15,063 bases of DNA from Flavobacteriales bacterium (GCA_020200995.1 JAIVHQ010000028.1:1-15063); one strand, 5' to 3'. Counted from the first letter of the stretch, positions 1-7,705 are shown. Made by a program: numbers and translations. The notes: a model not told the origin generated them from the letters alone.

Positions 1-76
1 GCTGCAGCTTGCCATCATTGCTGCACTTGCAGCTACAACGGCCATCATGGTGATTTTTTTAAACATAAAGGATTGA
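1..76 (+). CDS. C-terminal end of a membrane protein (partial)
   Basis: Frame 2 is open from the window edge to a TGA at 74-76 and encodes 24 residues, LQLAIIAALAATTAIMVIFL followed by NIKD. This is one clean transmembrane helix with a short polar tail, as at the end of many polytopic transporters. The 5' part lies outside the window, so the family cannot be named. The other two frames give cysteine- and histidine-rich, unlikely peptides. The call rests only on hydrophobicity and a stop at a sensible place. Confidence 0.4.
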   Translation, partial: LQLAIIAALAATTAIMVIFLNIKD

Positions 77-366
77 TTTGGTTTTTACCCTACTCTTAAG
101 GATTTTCAGATACTCCCCGACCCAATAATAGAAATGAGAGACAAAACAATGGGCCGGACTTGCTTCATTTCTCATATACAAATTCATACAATCACAATAT
201 GCGTAAGGAAATTTATAAGAGTTGTGCTGAAGCTTTCAAAACTGTGAGCACGTGTTTCTTTTAACAATCCCCTAAGTTTACCATACTTTCGCGGCCAAAG
301 TAAATATAATATTCGCGACTGAAAAAATAAATTGACTCGCTCGGGCTCATGGATCTGCCTTCACAA

Positions 367-404
367 GGCATTTGCAGCCCGCAGATCAGCCCCCGGCCGA
401 AGCC
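367..404. repeat. Dispersed intergenic repeat, copy 1
   Basis: Positions 367-389 match 8122-8144 at 19 of 23 bases by eye. The shared core is CGCAGATCAG (380-389 and 8135-8144), and both copies are followed 5-12 bases later by GCCGAAG. Both lie outside genes and in the same orientation. This could be a REP-like or other dispersed intergenic element. Two copies in one window are too few to be certain. Confidence 0.35.
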
Positions 405-507
405 TTTTAAATTGTTTATAATTTCATTATTAATGCTCTACGGGCATATCACATGCTGTACTTCCACGCGACTGCCATTGTGATGGAAGGGAGTTCATAA
501 TATTGGT

Positions 508-525
508 ATCGCGAATATTCGCGAT
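508..525. repeat. 18-bp perfect palindrome
   Basis: ATCGCGAATATTCGCGAT is a perfect inverted repeat with no spacer. Its 11-base right part AATATTCGCGA recurs at 308-318 in the same intergenic stretch. Gapless palindromes of this length are typical of sites for dimeric DNA-binding proteins. It lies about 160 bp upstream of the likely def transcription start, so a link to def is uncertain. Confidence 0.5.
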
Positions 526-670
526 GTGCAGTAGTCGGTCAGTGCAGCGTCATAAAAGCCGGGAAGCGATGCGCGAGTGTATTGTGGAGCTGATCATCTG
601 TGTGCAGCCCTGCTTAAATCAAATTTCGCATTGAAAGATCGCATCTCTTTTATCAATTCATTCCCTTGCT

Positions 671-678
671 TACCTTTG
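671..678 (+). promoter_or_regulatory. Bacteroidota -7 promoter element for def
   Basis: TACCTTTG matches the Bacteroidota -7 consensus TAnnTTTG perfectly and ends 6 bases before the ATG at 685. Transcription would start at or within a few bases of the start codon, giving a leaderless or nearly leaderless mRNA. No clear TTG lies at the expected -33 distance (bases 649-651 are TTT). The element sits inside the longer open frame that begins at 577, which argues that 685 is the real start. Confidence 0.6.
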
Positions 679-684
679 CGGGCC

Positions 685-1269
685 ATGATATTACCAATAG
701 TTGCATACGGAGATCCTGTGCTTAAGCGCAGAGGAGAAGAGATAGAGCAAGACCATGAGGGCTTGCAGGAGCTGATCGACAATATGTTTGAAACCATGCG
801 CGAAGCGCAAGGAGTAGGGCTGGCAGCTCCTCAAATTGGTCAGAGCATTCGGCTGTTTATCGTCGATGCTTCACCTTTTGGCGAAGATGATGAGGACCCC
901 GAAGCGCAAAAAGTGAGCGACTTCAAAGAGGTGTTTATCAATGCTGAGATCATCGAAAACTTCGGCGAACCATGGGTTTTTCAGGAGGGTTGCCTCAGCA
1001 TTCCCACCATTCGTGAAGATGTAACGCGCGAAGATAAAATCAAGATTCGCTATTACGACCGCGAGTGGAACCTTAAGGAAGCCGAATTTGATGGGTATGC
1101 CGCCCGAATAATCCAGCACGAGTACGACCATATTGAGGGTATCCTCTTTACGGACCACCTCAAGCCCTTGAAAAAAAGGTTTTTGAAAAAGAAGCTCAAC
1201 GAAATTTCAAAGGGCAACGTCGATGTAAATTACCGCATGAAATTTCCCGCGCAGAAGGTGCGCAGATAA
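685..1269 (+). CDS. def: Peptide deformylase
   Basis: This cytoplasmic metalloenzyme removes the formyl group from the N-terminal methionine of new proteins. The 194-residue product has all three family motifs: GVGLAAPQ (residues 43-50), EGCLS (101-105) with metal ligand Cys103, and HEYDH (145-149) with metal ligands His145 and His149 and catalytic Glu146. Its length is normal for the family. The frame is open upstream to 577, but the ATG at 685 gives the usual deformylase N-terminus (MILPIVAYGDPVL) and lies just after a perfect -7 element. The extra 36 upstream residues look like untranslated sequence. The lipoprotein gene starts 19 bp downstream and is probably co-transcribed. The C-terminus is very basic (KKRFLKKK, then RR at the end). 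Confidence 0.97.
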   Translation: MILPIVAYGDPVLKRRGEEIEQDHEGLQELIDNMFETMREAQGVGLAAPQIGQSIRLFIVDASPFGEDDEDPEAQKVSDFKEVFINAEIIENFGEPWVFQEGCLSIPTIREDVTREDKIKIRYYDREWNLKEAEFDGYAARIIQHEYDHIEGILFTDHLKPLKKRFLKKKLNEISKGNVDVNYRMKFPAQKVRR

Positions 1270-1288
1270 TTGACTAAACAATAAGGAT

Positions 1289-1876
1289 ATGAGAATCGGT
1301 TTTGGATTTGCTGCGCGGTCTGTACTATCATTGGTTGTGTTGTGCGCAGTCCTTACTTCCTGCGGTGACGGGGTGGAGGAGAAGAAGTCATCAGGATTGA
1401 TTACCGATACTGAAAAACATCGCATGATGCAGGCTGAGATTGATAGCCTGGAGCAAATTGTGTATGCTGATGACTTCGAGTTTGATAAAGAACAGGTTGT
1501 GGCCCTGCGCAATACATACGATGAATTCGCAAGCCGATTCAGCGGCGATGAGACCAAAAGTCCTGAATACCTCTACAAATCGGCTGCATTGAGCAGGGCT
1601 GTTGGGAAGCCTACTGAGGCGATTAAGACCTATCAGCACATTCTGACCAAATTCAAGGGGTTTGATAGAAACCCCGAAGTACAGTTTCTAATCGCCTTCA
1701 CTTACGATGAAGACATTCGCGAGCGGTCGCTTGCTAAAGAGTCTTACCGCGAGGTGATTGAGAAGTTTCCCGGCGATCATTGGGCCATTCAGGCCGAGCG
1801 CAGGCTCGAGACCATCGACATGACCGATGAGGAGATGATACGTTACTTCATGGACAAGCAGGGAGAAGTTCAGTAG
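1289..1876 (+). CDS. TPR-type lipoprotein
   Basis: The 195-residue product begins with a lipoprotein signal. It has basic residues, a hydrophobic stretch (SVLSLVVLCAVL) and a lipobox LTSC with the lipidated Cys at residue 25. The mature part is helical and acidic. Residues 90-175 look like two or three tetratricopeptide units: a helix pair around PEYLYKSAALSRAVGKPTEA, then TYQHILTKF, then SYREVIEKFPGDHWAIQAE. A scaffold role in the envelope, as in BamD-like TPR lipoproteins, is plausible, but no specific partner can be named. The gene follows def by 19 bp, likely in one transcript. The last 189 bp overlap a minus-strand reading frame (1688-2212). The TPR pattern continues through that overlap, so this strand is the better supported one there. 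Confidence 0.85.
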   Translation: MRIGFGFAARSVLSLVVLCAVLTSCGDGVEEKKSSGLITDTEKHRMMQAEIDSLEQIVYADDFEFDKEQVVALRNTYDEFASRFSGDETKSPEYLYKSAALSRAVGKPTEAIKTYQHILTKFKGFDRNPEVQFLIAFTYDEDIRERSLAKESYREVIEKFPGDHWAIQAERRLETIDMTDEEMIRYFMDKQGEVQ

Positions 1877-2212
1877 CATATCGCTGCCGGGGGATGTTGC
1901 ATGGGTCACCTCGGCATACCAGGCATTGTCGGCTTTTCGCCAAAACAGCCAGCACGAAGAGCTGTCTCTCACGGAAGAAGCCTTAAAGCGCTTTAGGTCC
2001 GGGTTTACTAAAAATCCGATCCGCGCATCGCGGCCTGCCACTTCCTGACGCAGCCTGTAGAGCTCACCGTCCATGGCATCATTTTGTGCTGTTAGCTTTG
2101 CGCTACTGGCTTGTAGTGCCCTGTTTTCAGCGCGCACGTACACATATCCTACAACTGCCAGCAGAAGCACGGGAAGCACAAACATGACAACAAGTTTCGT
2201 GGTGATTTTCAC
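1688..2212 (-). CDS. Membrane-anchored coiled-coil protein, RskA_C-like, probably C-terminally altered
   Basis: The predicted 174-residue product has one N-terminal transmembrane helix (residues about 6-26, VVMFVLPVLLLAVVGYVYV). A heptad-like segment follows (28-62), then FLVNPDLKRFKASSV...CWLFWRKADNAWYAEV. That last part resembles the start of the anti-sigma factor C-terminal domain (RskA_C), in which a strand with Trp precedes a PP.G..YQLW motif. Here the frame reads TSPGSD and then, instead of YQLW, about 60 residues that are only the antisense of the lipoprotein gene. The gene probably lost its original 3' end and now runs into its convergent neighbour. It starts 12 bp after the stop of the exported-protein gene at 2225-2647, so the two form an operon. 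The family assignment is an inference from pattern only. Confidence 0.45.
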   Translation of the reverse strand: MKITTKLVVMFVLPVLLLAVVGYVYVRAENRALQASSAKLTAQNDAMDGELYRLRQEVAGRDARIGFLVNPDLKRFKASSVRDSSSCWLFWRKADNAWYAEVTHATSPGSDMLLNFSLLVHEVTYHLLIGHVDGLEPALGLNGPMIAGKLLNHLAVRLFSKRPLANVFIVSEGD

Positions 2213-2224
2213 TGGTCTTACAGC

Positions 2225-2647
2225 TTATTCCTCCTCATCACAGCTTTCGGTTTCCTCCACTTCAAAATCGTCGAGCTCAAAGGTGAAGTCAGAAGATTTT
2301 AATTGCTCTTCGGTAAATTTTTCGGGAATGAAGTAAGTGCCCGTTATTTTTCCAACTTTTGATTTTAAGCCTTCGATGCACGATTCGGGAATAATACCTT
2401 CTTCGCGCAGGCGGCCTTCGTAGTAGAACAGGAGGTTAAAGCCGTAATTCTTTGCGGTGCGGTCATTGTTCTGAACGCCGATCAGGAGGGCCGGCTTGCG
2501 GTTACCGTCGGCATCTCGTGCTTTGCCCCACTTTGTAGAGACGATTAAGCCTTCCTTTCGGATTATTTCAGTGTAGCCGCGCTGGGCAGAAGCCACTTCT
2601 GCGAAAGCAAACAAAGACATCATAGTGATGAGCAAGCGAATTTTCAT
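2225..2647 (-). CDS. Exported protein of unknown function
   Basis: The 140-residue product starts with a clear signal peptide (MKIRLLITMMSLFAFAEVASAQ) with cleavage expected after residue 22. An in-frame start nine codons upstream (2674) would put extra residues before the signal, so the ATG at 2647 is preferred. The mature part is mixed beta-like (GLIVSTKWGK, KPALLIGVQNN, NYGFNLLFYYEG), with a very acidic end (ELDDFEVEETESCDEEE). It has two Cys in the mature part, which could form a disulfide. I do not recognise the family. It is the first gene of a short minus-strand unit with the membrane protein at 1688-2212, 12 bp downstream. A periplasmic location is likely. Confidence 0.75.
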   Translation of the reverse strand: MKIRLLITMMSLFAFAEVASAQRGYTEIIRKEGLIVSTKWGKARDADGNRKPALLIGVQNNDRTAKNYGFNLLFYYEGRLREEGIIPESCIEGLKSKVGKITGTYFIPEKFTEEQLKSSDFTFELDDFEVEETESCDEEE

Positions 2648-2781
2648 AACTTTGATTTGCGGTAAAGTTCGCAATTCCGCTGATATAGCGAAAGCTGAAG
2701 TGTTGTTAAAAAATACAACTTATGGCGGCTATTAGCGTCTTGTATTCGCTTTACATCAGCACAGAATTACAATTAAAAAAA

Positions 2782-2811
2782 TTGCCCTTTTGGTGGCAAC
2801 CAATACTTAAA
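2782..2811 (+). promoter_or_regulatory. Possible promoter of the T9SS type B mini-protein gene
   Basis: A TTG at 2782-2784 is followed after exactly 19 bases by TACTTAAA (2804-2811), the spacing used by Bacteroidota promoters. The -7 part keeps TA and T but lacks the TTG end, so the match is weak. Transcription would start near 2817, leaving a leader of about 13 bases before the ATG at 2830. Confidence 0.25.
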
Positions 2812-2829
2812 AATTGCCGGGTAGAAATT

Positions 2830-3216
2830 ATGCGACGTCTTATTTCTCTTTTATTCCTGACCTTGTTTTTTCTGTCGTCGGCCACGGCACAGAGCAAATC
2901 AGATGGTGATCAGGATTCATTGCCTCAGCTGAATGTGTTTATTCCCAACGCTTTTACACCCAATGCTGACGGAACCAACGATTTTTGGATTCCTGTTATT
3001 CAGGGCCGTGAGATTCAATCGTACGAACTTTACATCATCAACCGACACGGGCAGGAGGTATTCAGAACTGAAGACCCCCGGCGGGCCTGGAACGGGGCGG
3101 TGAAAGGTGAGCCCTATGTCACTACGCCCACAATCTACATGTATTTCCTCAAGCTCAATGTGGAAGGCGACCTCGAGAACAGGGTGTACAAAGGCCACAT
3201 CACAGTGGTGCGGTAA
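2830..3216 (+). CDS. Stand-alone T9SS type B sorting-domain (gliding motility-associated C-terminal) protein
   Basis: The 128-residue product is a signal peptide (MRRLISLLFLTLFFLSSATAQ) and a short linker (about residues 22-34) followed directly by a type IX secretion type B domain. The domain shows the hallmark IPNAFTPNADGTNDFW, then SYELYIINRHGQEVFRT, AWNG, YMYFLKLNVEG and a final KGHITVVR. In this family (TIGR04131, CHU_C) the domain normally sits at the end of very large surface adhesins and directs them through the T9SS pore. Here there is no cargo in front. The start at 2830 is preferred over the upstream in-frame start (2722), because the signal peptide begins there. The protein could be a carrier or decoy, a structural component, or the remnant of a larger gene. 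Its stop lies 4 bp from that of the convergent gene. Confidence 0.85.
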   Translation: MRRLISLLFLTLFFLSSATAQSKSDGDQDSLPQLNVFIPNAFTPNADGTNDFWIPVIQGREIQSYELYIINRHGQEVFRTEDPRRAWNGAVKGEPYVTTPTIYMYFLKLNVEGDLENRVYKGHITVVR

Positions 3217-3220
3217 ATTG

Positions 3221-4279
3221 CTAAGCTTCGTCTTCGTAATACAGTTTGTAGAATTTGCGGCCGTCTGAATCGCGGCCCTGCTCGATCAGGCTGCGATCTC
3301 CGTGGATGTACACGTGAAAGTTCTTATCCAGTTTCAACACGCTCTTGTAGACCTTTCCAAACTTCTTAACCGCCTGTGATGATATGTCGAAGGCAGGTGC
3401 ATCATCCCGATCCTCATCATAGCCGCCTGTAGTTCGTGTGAACTTTCGGTAGGCATCGATGAGCTCGGGTTCTTTGAATACCGTCTCTTCAAAGTCTTCT
3501 CGGTCAAATTGTTCTTTCTCCTTAAAGTATTCCGCCGACTTGTTGAGCAGGTCTATCTGGTCAGCGCGGTTCAGAGTCACTTCCGAGTCGGGGTTTTCCA
3601 CCACAAACATCCGCGTCTCGTTCATCAGCTCGCGGGTCAGGTAGTAACTGTCCACGCAGGGGGTGATTCTCAAAAAATCTTCCGTCCAGTAGCGGGCGTC
3701 CTGCCCGCGGTTGGTTCGGTCTAAGGCCAGAACGCGGTATCCGTCGTCTTTCTCTGATTCGAATATGATGCACCCTTTGTCCAGTTTATCGATAGAAATA
3801 CCGGCATCCGCATCTACCCTGAGGCCACCGCCCTCTTCGTCTATTTTTAGAAATTTCTGCTTATTCTCAGACTTGAAAATGCCCACTGCAGCCTTTGGCT
3901 CGTCGTTGATCACCGCATTGCGAAAGTAGGCGACAAACAGGTCGCCGGACTTGATGTTGGGATGGTTTGAAAGCTCGTAGAGGTGCTTGGCGATGTGAAC
4001 CGAATTGATCATCAGCCGTTCGGGATCGTCAAAGATATCGGCGCAGAACTGAAAGAGCGGATTGAGTTTGAAGTCTTCGTTGGTAAAGGTGAATTTGAAA
4101 AATTCGGGGGTGGTGAAGGGCTTGAGGAAGTACGTGTGGAGCAGCTCACCGATCAATCCTGAGTGCACGGGGATTTCTGTGTCGGAAATAATCATCGAGC
4201 CTTCATCGTGCTTGTTGCCCACGCGGTGGGCGACTGCCTTTTCCAAAGATGTCAAAGCGAGATTCATGGTGGTTTGCAT
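3221..4279 (-). CDS. Nucleoid-associated protein, 37-kDa (NdpA/YejK) family
   Basis: The product of about 352 residues resembles the nucleoid-associated NdpA/YejK family (PF04245). Members are cytoplasmic proteins found on the nucleoid of Gram-negative bacteria, with no proven enzymatic role. Recognisable features are the opening TSLEKAVAHRVGNK, the middle segment LMINSVHIAKHLYELSNHP and SGDLFVAYFRNAVINDEPKA, the DKGCIIFESEKDDGYRVLAL stretch, and the YWTEDFLRI segment after it. The C-terminus is charged and ends FYKLYYEDEA. The frame is open to 4408, but the first family-like residues begin at ATG 4279 or 4267; I chose 4279. The long upstream extension is basic and unlike the family. It converges with the mini sorting-domain gene, with 4 bp between stops. 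About 280 bp of non-coding sequence lie upstream and may hold its promoter. Confidence 0.85.
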   Translation of the reverse strand: MQTTMNLALTSLEKAVAHRVGNKHDEGSMIISDTEIPVHSGLIGELLHTYFLKPFTTPEFFKFTFTNEDFKLNPLFQFCADIFDDPERLMINSVHIAKHLYELSNHPNIKSGDLFVAYFRNAVINDEPKAAVGIFKSENKQKFLKIDEEGGGLRVDADAGISIDKLDKGCIIFESEKDDGYRVLALDRTNRGQDARYWTEDFLRITPCVDSYYLTRELMNETRMFVVENPDSEVTLNRADQIDLLNKSAEYFKEKEQFDREDFEETVFKEPELIDAYRKFTRTTGGYDEDRDDAPAFDISSQAVKKFGKVYKSVLKLDKNFHVYIHGDRSLIEQGRDSDGRKFYKLYYEDEA

Positions 4280-4561
4280 GTGAAGTGGTGTTTGGATTCG
4301 GTCTTTCTTGGAGAGTGTGAAGGTAGTCAATTGGTGTTTTTTGACTCGGATCTCCTTGCCTTTTCGGACGCCAAAGTCATGGAGATACCTGTGACCCTTA
4401 GAGCGCATCTGAAGGGGGTGTCAGCATTGATGTGACAGGGGTATAGCCTGTATCGAAAAATACTATGCGTATTATAATAATATGAAAGTGTGATATTTGT
4501 GTGTGTCAGCGAAACCTTTTGTTGAGGTTGGGGTTTGAATACATTTTTGACTTGAATTCCT

Positions 4562-5099
4562 CTACCGGATTCCCGGAAGGGACCATTTAAAACGCACTGC
4601 CAGAATTCTGGCGGTTATAATGAATACCACCGTTGCTGTCATGGCAGCTTCCTTCGGAAGATCGGTATACAAAAGCCCGATGTAGAGAAAGCCCCCCACA
4701 ATGCAATTGGATGCGTAAATGGTGCCACCGAAAATGAGGGGTATGCTGTTGCAGAGCAAATCGCGAATTACACCGCCGAACACCGCCGAAATTGTGCCCA
4801 TGATAATAGCCACGACAGGACTCAGCCCCATATCGAAGGCGCGTTCCATTCCCAATACGGTGAACAAGCCGAGGCCGATGGTGTCAAACAGAAACAGGGT
4901 GCGTTTGAGCTTCAGGATTCGGTTCAGGAAGAAAAAACTCAACACAACAGCTGTACCAATGGTGAAAATGATATTGCGGTCGGTGAGCCACGATACGGGC
5001 TCTACACCGATCATGACATCCCGAAACGCCACTGATGGCGAAGGCAAAGGTTCCCGCTATTTCTAAAGCGTAAACGGCGTCGTAGGTGGGGATGAGCAA
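4562..5099 (-). pseudogene. UPF0126/TRIC-like membrane channel gene with internal deletion and frameshift
   Basis: The N-terminal frame, starting at a TTG at 5097-5099, gives LLIPTYDAVYALEIAGTFAFAISG, the standard opening of UPF0126 (YadS/YicG, TRIC-type cation channel) proteins. The reading then has to move to another frame at about 5038. There it continues as VAFRDVMIGVEPVSWLTD and on through the second half, which includes the motif GGVIRDLLCNSIPLIF and the usual ending ILAVRFKWSLPGIR. In relatives about 28 residues, including the first GGGTxRD motif, lie between FAISG and RD. Here only about three remain. A loss of roughly 75 bp, not a multiple of three, explains both the gap and the frame change. 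The remaining 161-codon frame lacks the first transmembrane unit. An assembly error is the alternative. Confidence 0.75.
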
Positions 5100-5115
5100 A
5101 GCAGCTAAATTTTTG

Positions 5116-5123
5116 CAAATGTA
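5116..5123 (-). promoter_or_regulatory. -7 promoter element upstream of the TRIC-like pseudogene
   Basis: Read on the minus strand, this is TACATTTG, a perfect match to TAnnTTTG. It lies 16 bases before the TTG start at 5099, so a short leader is expected. No TTG sits at the ideal -33 distance. Its presence supports the TTG as the original start of the damaged gene. Confidence 0.4.
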
Positions 5124-5352
5124 CGATGCCGTTTCCGAGTGCGCATATTGTGCGAGAGATTATTGGCTACATGCTGTGTTTCGGCCGTCTTCTGATTTTA
5201 GAAAATTGATATAAAGAAGGTTGTGACGGTCAGATGAGGCCGTCGCGGCTCAACGGGCTTTCCAAGCTTGCCTGTATTCATTCAGCGCCGATGATAAGGG
5301 TCACGCTGATGGTTGCGGCCGGTTCAATACCAGGTTTTTTCCTTGCGCCGGA

Positions 5353-7705
5353 TCATAACTTCACAAGCTTCTCGAATAAAATTTCCCCGGTATCAAGCTC
5401 GAAACGAAGGATGTAGGCCCCCGACTTAAGGGAAGCGATATTGTAACCCGGCATCCCGGGCCCGGCTTCTTGGAAAACCATTTTTCCCGAAAGGTCTGTC
5501 AGGCTTACATTTCGCAGGGTAGATCGGGCTTCGATGAAGAAAACGTCAGATGCAGGATTGGGGAACACGGACGTAGCATATTCAGATATTGCCGTGGCCG
5601 ATAGTGTCGATTCTACTGTTGCAGTGTAAATGACTTCACATAATTTGAAGTCTTGAATTCTAACTTCGTAATCGCCTCCTGCCAGGCCTGTGATGAGCGG
5701 CTCAGTTTCTTCGTCGTTCAGGAATATGCTGTAGGGAGGTGTTCCTCCGAAGGCTGTTACGAAAATGCTTCCGTCATCGCCTTCCACTTCCGGTTCAGTA
5801 AACAAGAATCCTTCGAGCTCAGAGGGTTGGCCAATGCTCACCTGACCCTCTTCTGAGCACCCGTTGATGTCGGTAAATGAAAATGAATAGGCTCCGGCGG
5901 CCAGGCTGTCAATGAATGTGCCGTTGGCTCCGTGGCTCCATGTCACATCGGCGGCTTGAATGCCTGTCTGATTTTCCAGAGAAACGCTTCCTTCGGCAGT
6001 TCCGTAACACGGGGTGTTTTGAACCACAGCTGCCACGGCGGGAGCTTGAAACTTCGATAGAATCCGTGGCAGTGATTCCAAATTCATTGGTTACTGTGAG
6101 GCTGTAAACCCCTCCGGAAATCACCCAAATACTGTCGGCCGATGATCCGGTGCTCCAGGCATAGCTACCCGTTTGGTCTGAGCTGAGCAGGAGGGAGTCG
6201 CCCGGGCACAAGCCCGATGACTCGGGCCATACATTCAATAGTGCAAGAAAGTTTTCCCCTTCAATAAAATCATGTAGTGTATCGCAGGCCAAATTAAAAT
6301 ATGTATCCACCTGACCACTTGGGTAGGTGACGACTACTGAGTCAATGGGGTCGCTGTCTGCCCCCAGGCCGAAATTCAGCGTTCGAGAATCCTGCCCTTT
6401 GAAGTTTTCACCACAGAGGCTGTACTTGTGGTAGGCTTCAGAGCCGCGGTACATGCGTACCCAGGTTCCTGTTGCTTGTTTGTTTGAAACAGTGCCTGTG
6501 AGCCTGAACTTAACGTAGTGATTGGCCCCGCCTGTGTTTTCCAAAAATAACGGTTGCTCGGGAGCCCTGCTATGAACCACAATGTCTTCGTACCCATCGT
6601 TGTTGAAATCACCTTTGGCGCACGTGTAGCTTTGCCTCACCGGACTATCAATTTCAGCATTTTCGTTTAGAAAAAACAGTCCATTGATATTTTTCATAAA
6701 AAAATTGGGGATGAGATCACTGGCACAGAAAAAAAGGTCCTGCCACCCGTCGTTATCTGCATCGATCCAAACCCCGCCCCAGGTGATGAGGTCGGCAGTT
6801 ACACCCATGTCAGATGCAGACTCGGTAAAAGTTTCGTCACCGTTATTGACCATGAGAAAGGGCGGCATGTCGAAGCTGCTACCTCCGTTGCTCATGAAAA
6901 TATCGAGGTAGCCATCATTGTTAAAGTCCCCGACTGTGGCGGTCATCGGGTCATTAAACGGTAAGGACGTTCCCGATGATTCGGTGATGTCCGTGAAGGT
7001 TCCGTCGCCGTTATTTCTGTAGAGGCTGTTGCCGGGAAAACGGTCGTTAATCACGAAAAGGTCGGGGTAGGTGTTGTTGTTGATGTCTACCCATACACCC
7101 ATGAATGAGGGCTTGAATCCGTCCCCTATGTCTAATTCTGCTGTCACATCGTCGAATGTGCCGTTGCCGTTGTTTTTATACAGTTTGTTGGTTCTACCGT
7201 TTGAGTCTCCCGGGCTGTAGTATCTGCACAAGTACAGGTCGAGATAGCCATCCTTGTCGTAATCACCGAATGAGGCACCGTAATTCTGCGCTGCTTCTGA
7301 AAATAGTCCTGCGCTGATGGTCACGTCTTCGAAGGTAAAGTCGCCATTGTTTTGGAAAAGTTGATTGACACCGCCGTTTACCGTGATAAAGATGTCTAAA
7401 TCGCCGTCATTGTCGTAATCCACCCATAGCACATGCCTGATACCACTAGGGCAGTATATGGGCGGGGGTGCCTGAACAAAGCCCTCTACGGTACTCAGAA
7501 ATAAGCGGAGTGAGTCATCCGCACTCACAATTGTGAGGTCGTCAAGCCCATCGGCGTTTACATCGACAAAGTTGACCCCTGTGCCGAACACCCCGCCCGC
7601 AGTGCCGGCAGTAATTCCATACGCATCTGCCTTGTCAATCAGCAATTGCCCTGATACAGTGATACTGCAAAAGAACATTGACATCAAAAGTATCACATAC
7701 CTCAA
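5353..7705 (-). pseudogene. Frameshifted T9SS-exported FG-GAP/VCBS + ASPIC/UnbV protein
   Basis: This is the paralogue of the intact gene at 8208-10652. The first frame gives a signal peptide (RYVILLMSMFFCSITVSGQ) and a beta-propeller with Ca-binding loops such as DYDNDGDLD, DYDKDGYLD, DFNNDGYLD and DADNDGWQD. An ASPIC/UnbV domain follows (GTWVRMYRGSEAYHKYSLCG, FGLG, YPSGQVD), then the start of an Ig-like segment. At about 6040-6056 (residue ~550) the homology passes to another frame. That frame continues with SprB-like repeats (NTPCYGTAEGSVSL; EGDDGSIFVTAFGGTPPY) and a type A sorting tail (VFPNPASD...KLVKL). Skipping one base restores 783 codons, so one inserted base, or two lost, is enough. 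The frame is open to an ATG at 7861, but the TTG at 7703-7705 or GTG at 7694-7696 fits the signal peptide. A sequencing error is possible. Confidence 0.8.

Larger units (their letters stand above)
77..670. other. Long intergenic stretch with small structured elements, no convincing gene
   Basis: Nearly 600 bp lie between the end of the first gene and the def promoter. I see no tRNA, rRNA or good coding frame. It holds a promoter-like TACTTTCG at 284-291 (one mismatch to TAnnTTTG), followed by no long reading frame. There is a short hairpin at 356-370 (TGCCTT-CAC-AAGGCA). GATCTGC (352-358) pairs with GCAGATC (381-387) around it. GGC-CGAA-GCC at 395-404 is followed by four T. An 18-bp palindrome lies at 508-525. 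A small untranslated RNA starting near 297 is possible but unproven. Confidence 0.5.

Noticed and set aside
349..483. Small + strand reading frame of 44 residues in the intergenic region
   Set aside because: Proline- and serine-rich start, no domain and no promoter at a suitable distance. It overlaps the hairpins and dispersed repeat.
577..684. N-terminal extension of peptide deformylase starting at 577
   Set aside because: The 36 extra residues do not look like the family, and a perfect -7 promoter element lies inside them at 671-678.
4280..4408. N-terminal extension of the nucleoid-associated protein
   Set aside because: The 43 residues are highly basic and unlike the family start TSLEKAVAHRVGNK that follows ATG 4279/4267.
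5225..5244. Inverted repeat GACGG/CCGTC after the broken propeller gene
   Set aside because: Only a 5-bp stem with a 10-base loop and no T-run on either side; not a supported terminator.
6600..7450. Repeated short DNA segments spaced by about 150-200 bp, considered as a repeat array
   Set aside because: They encode the DxDxDGxxD calcium loops of the propeller and differ from unit to unit. They are not CRISPR or a DNA-level repeat array.
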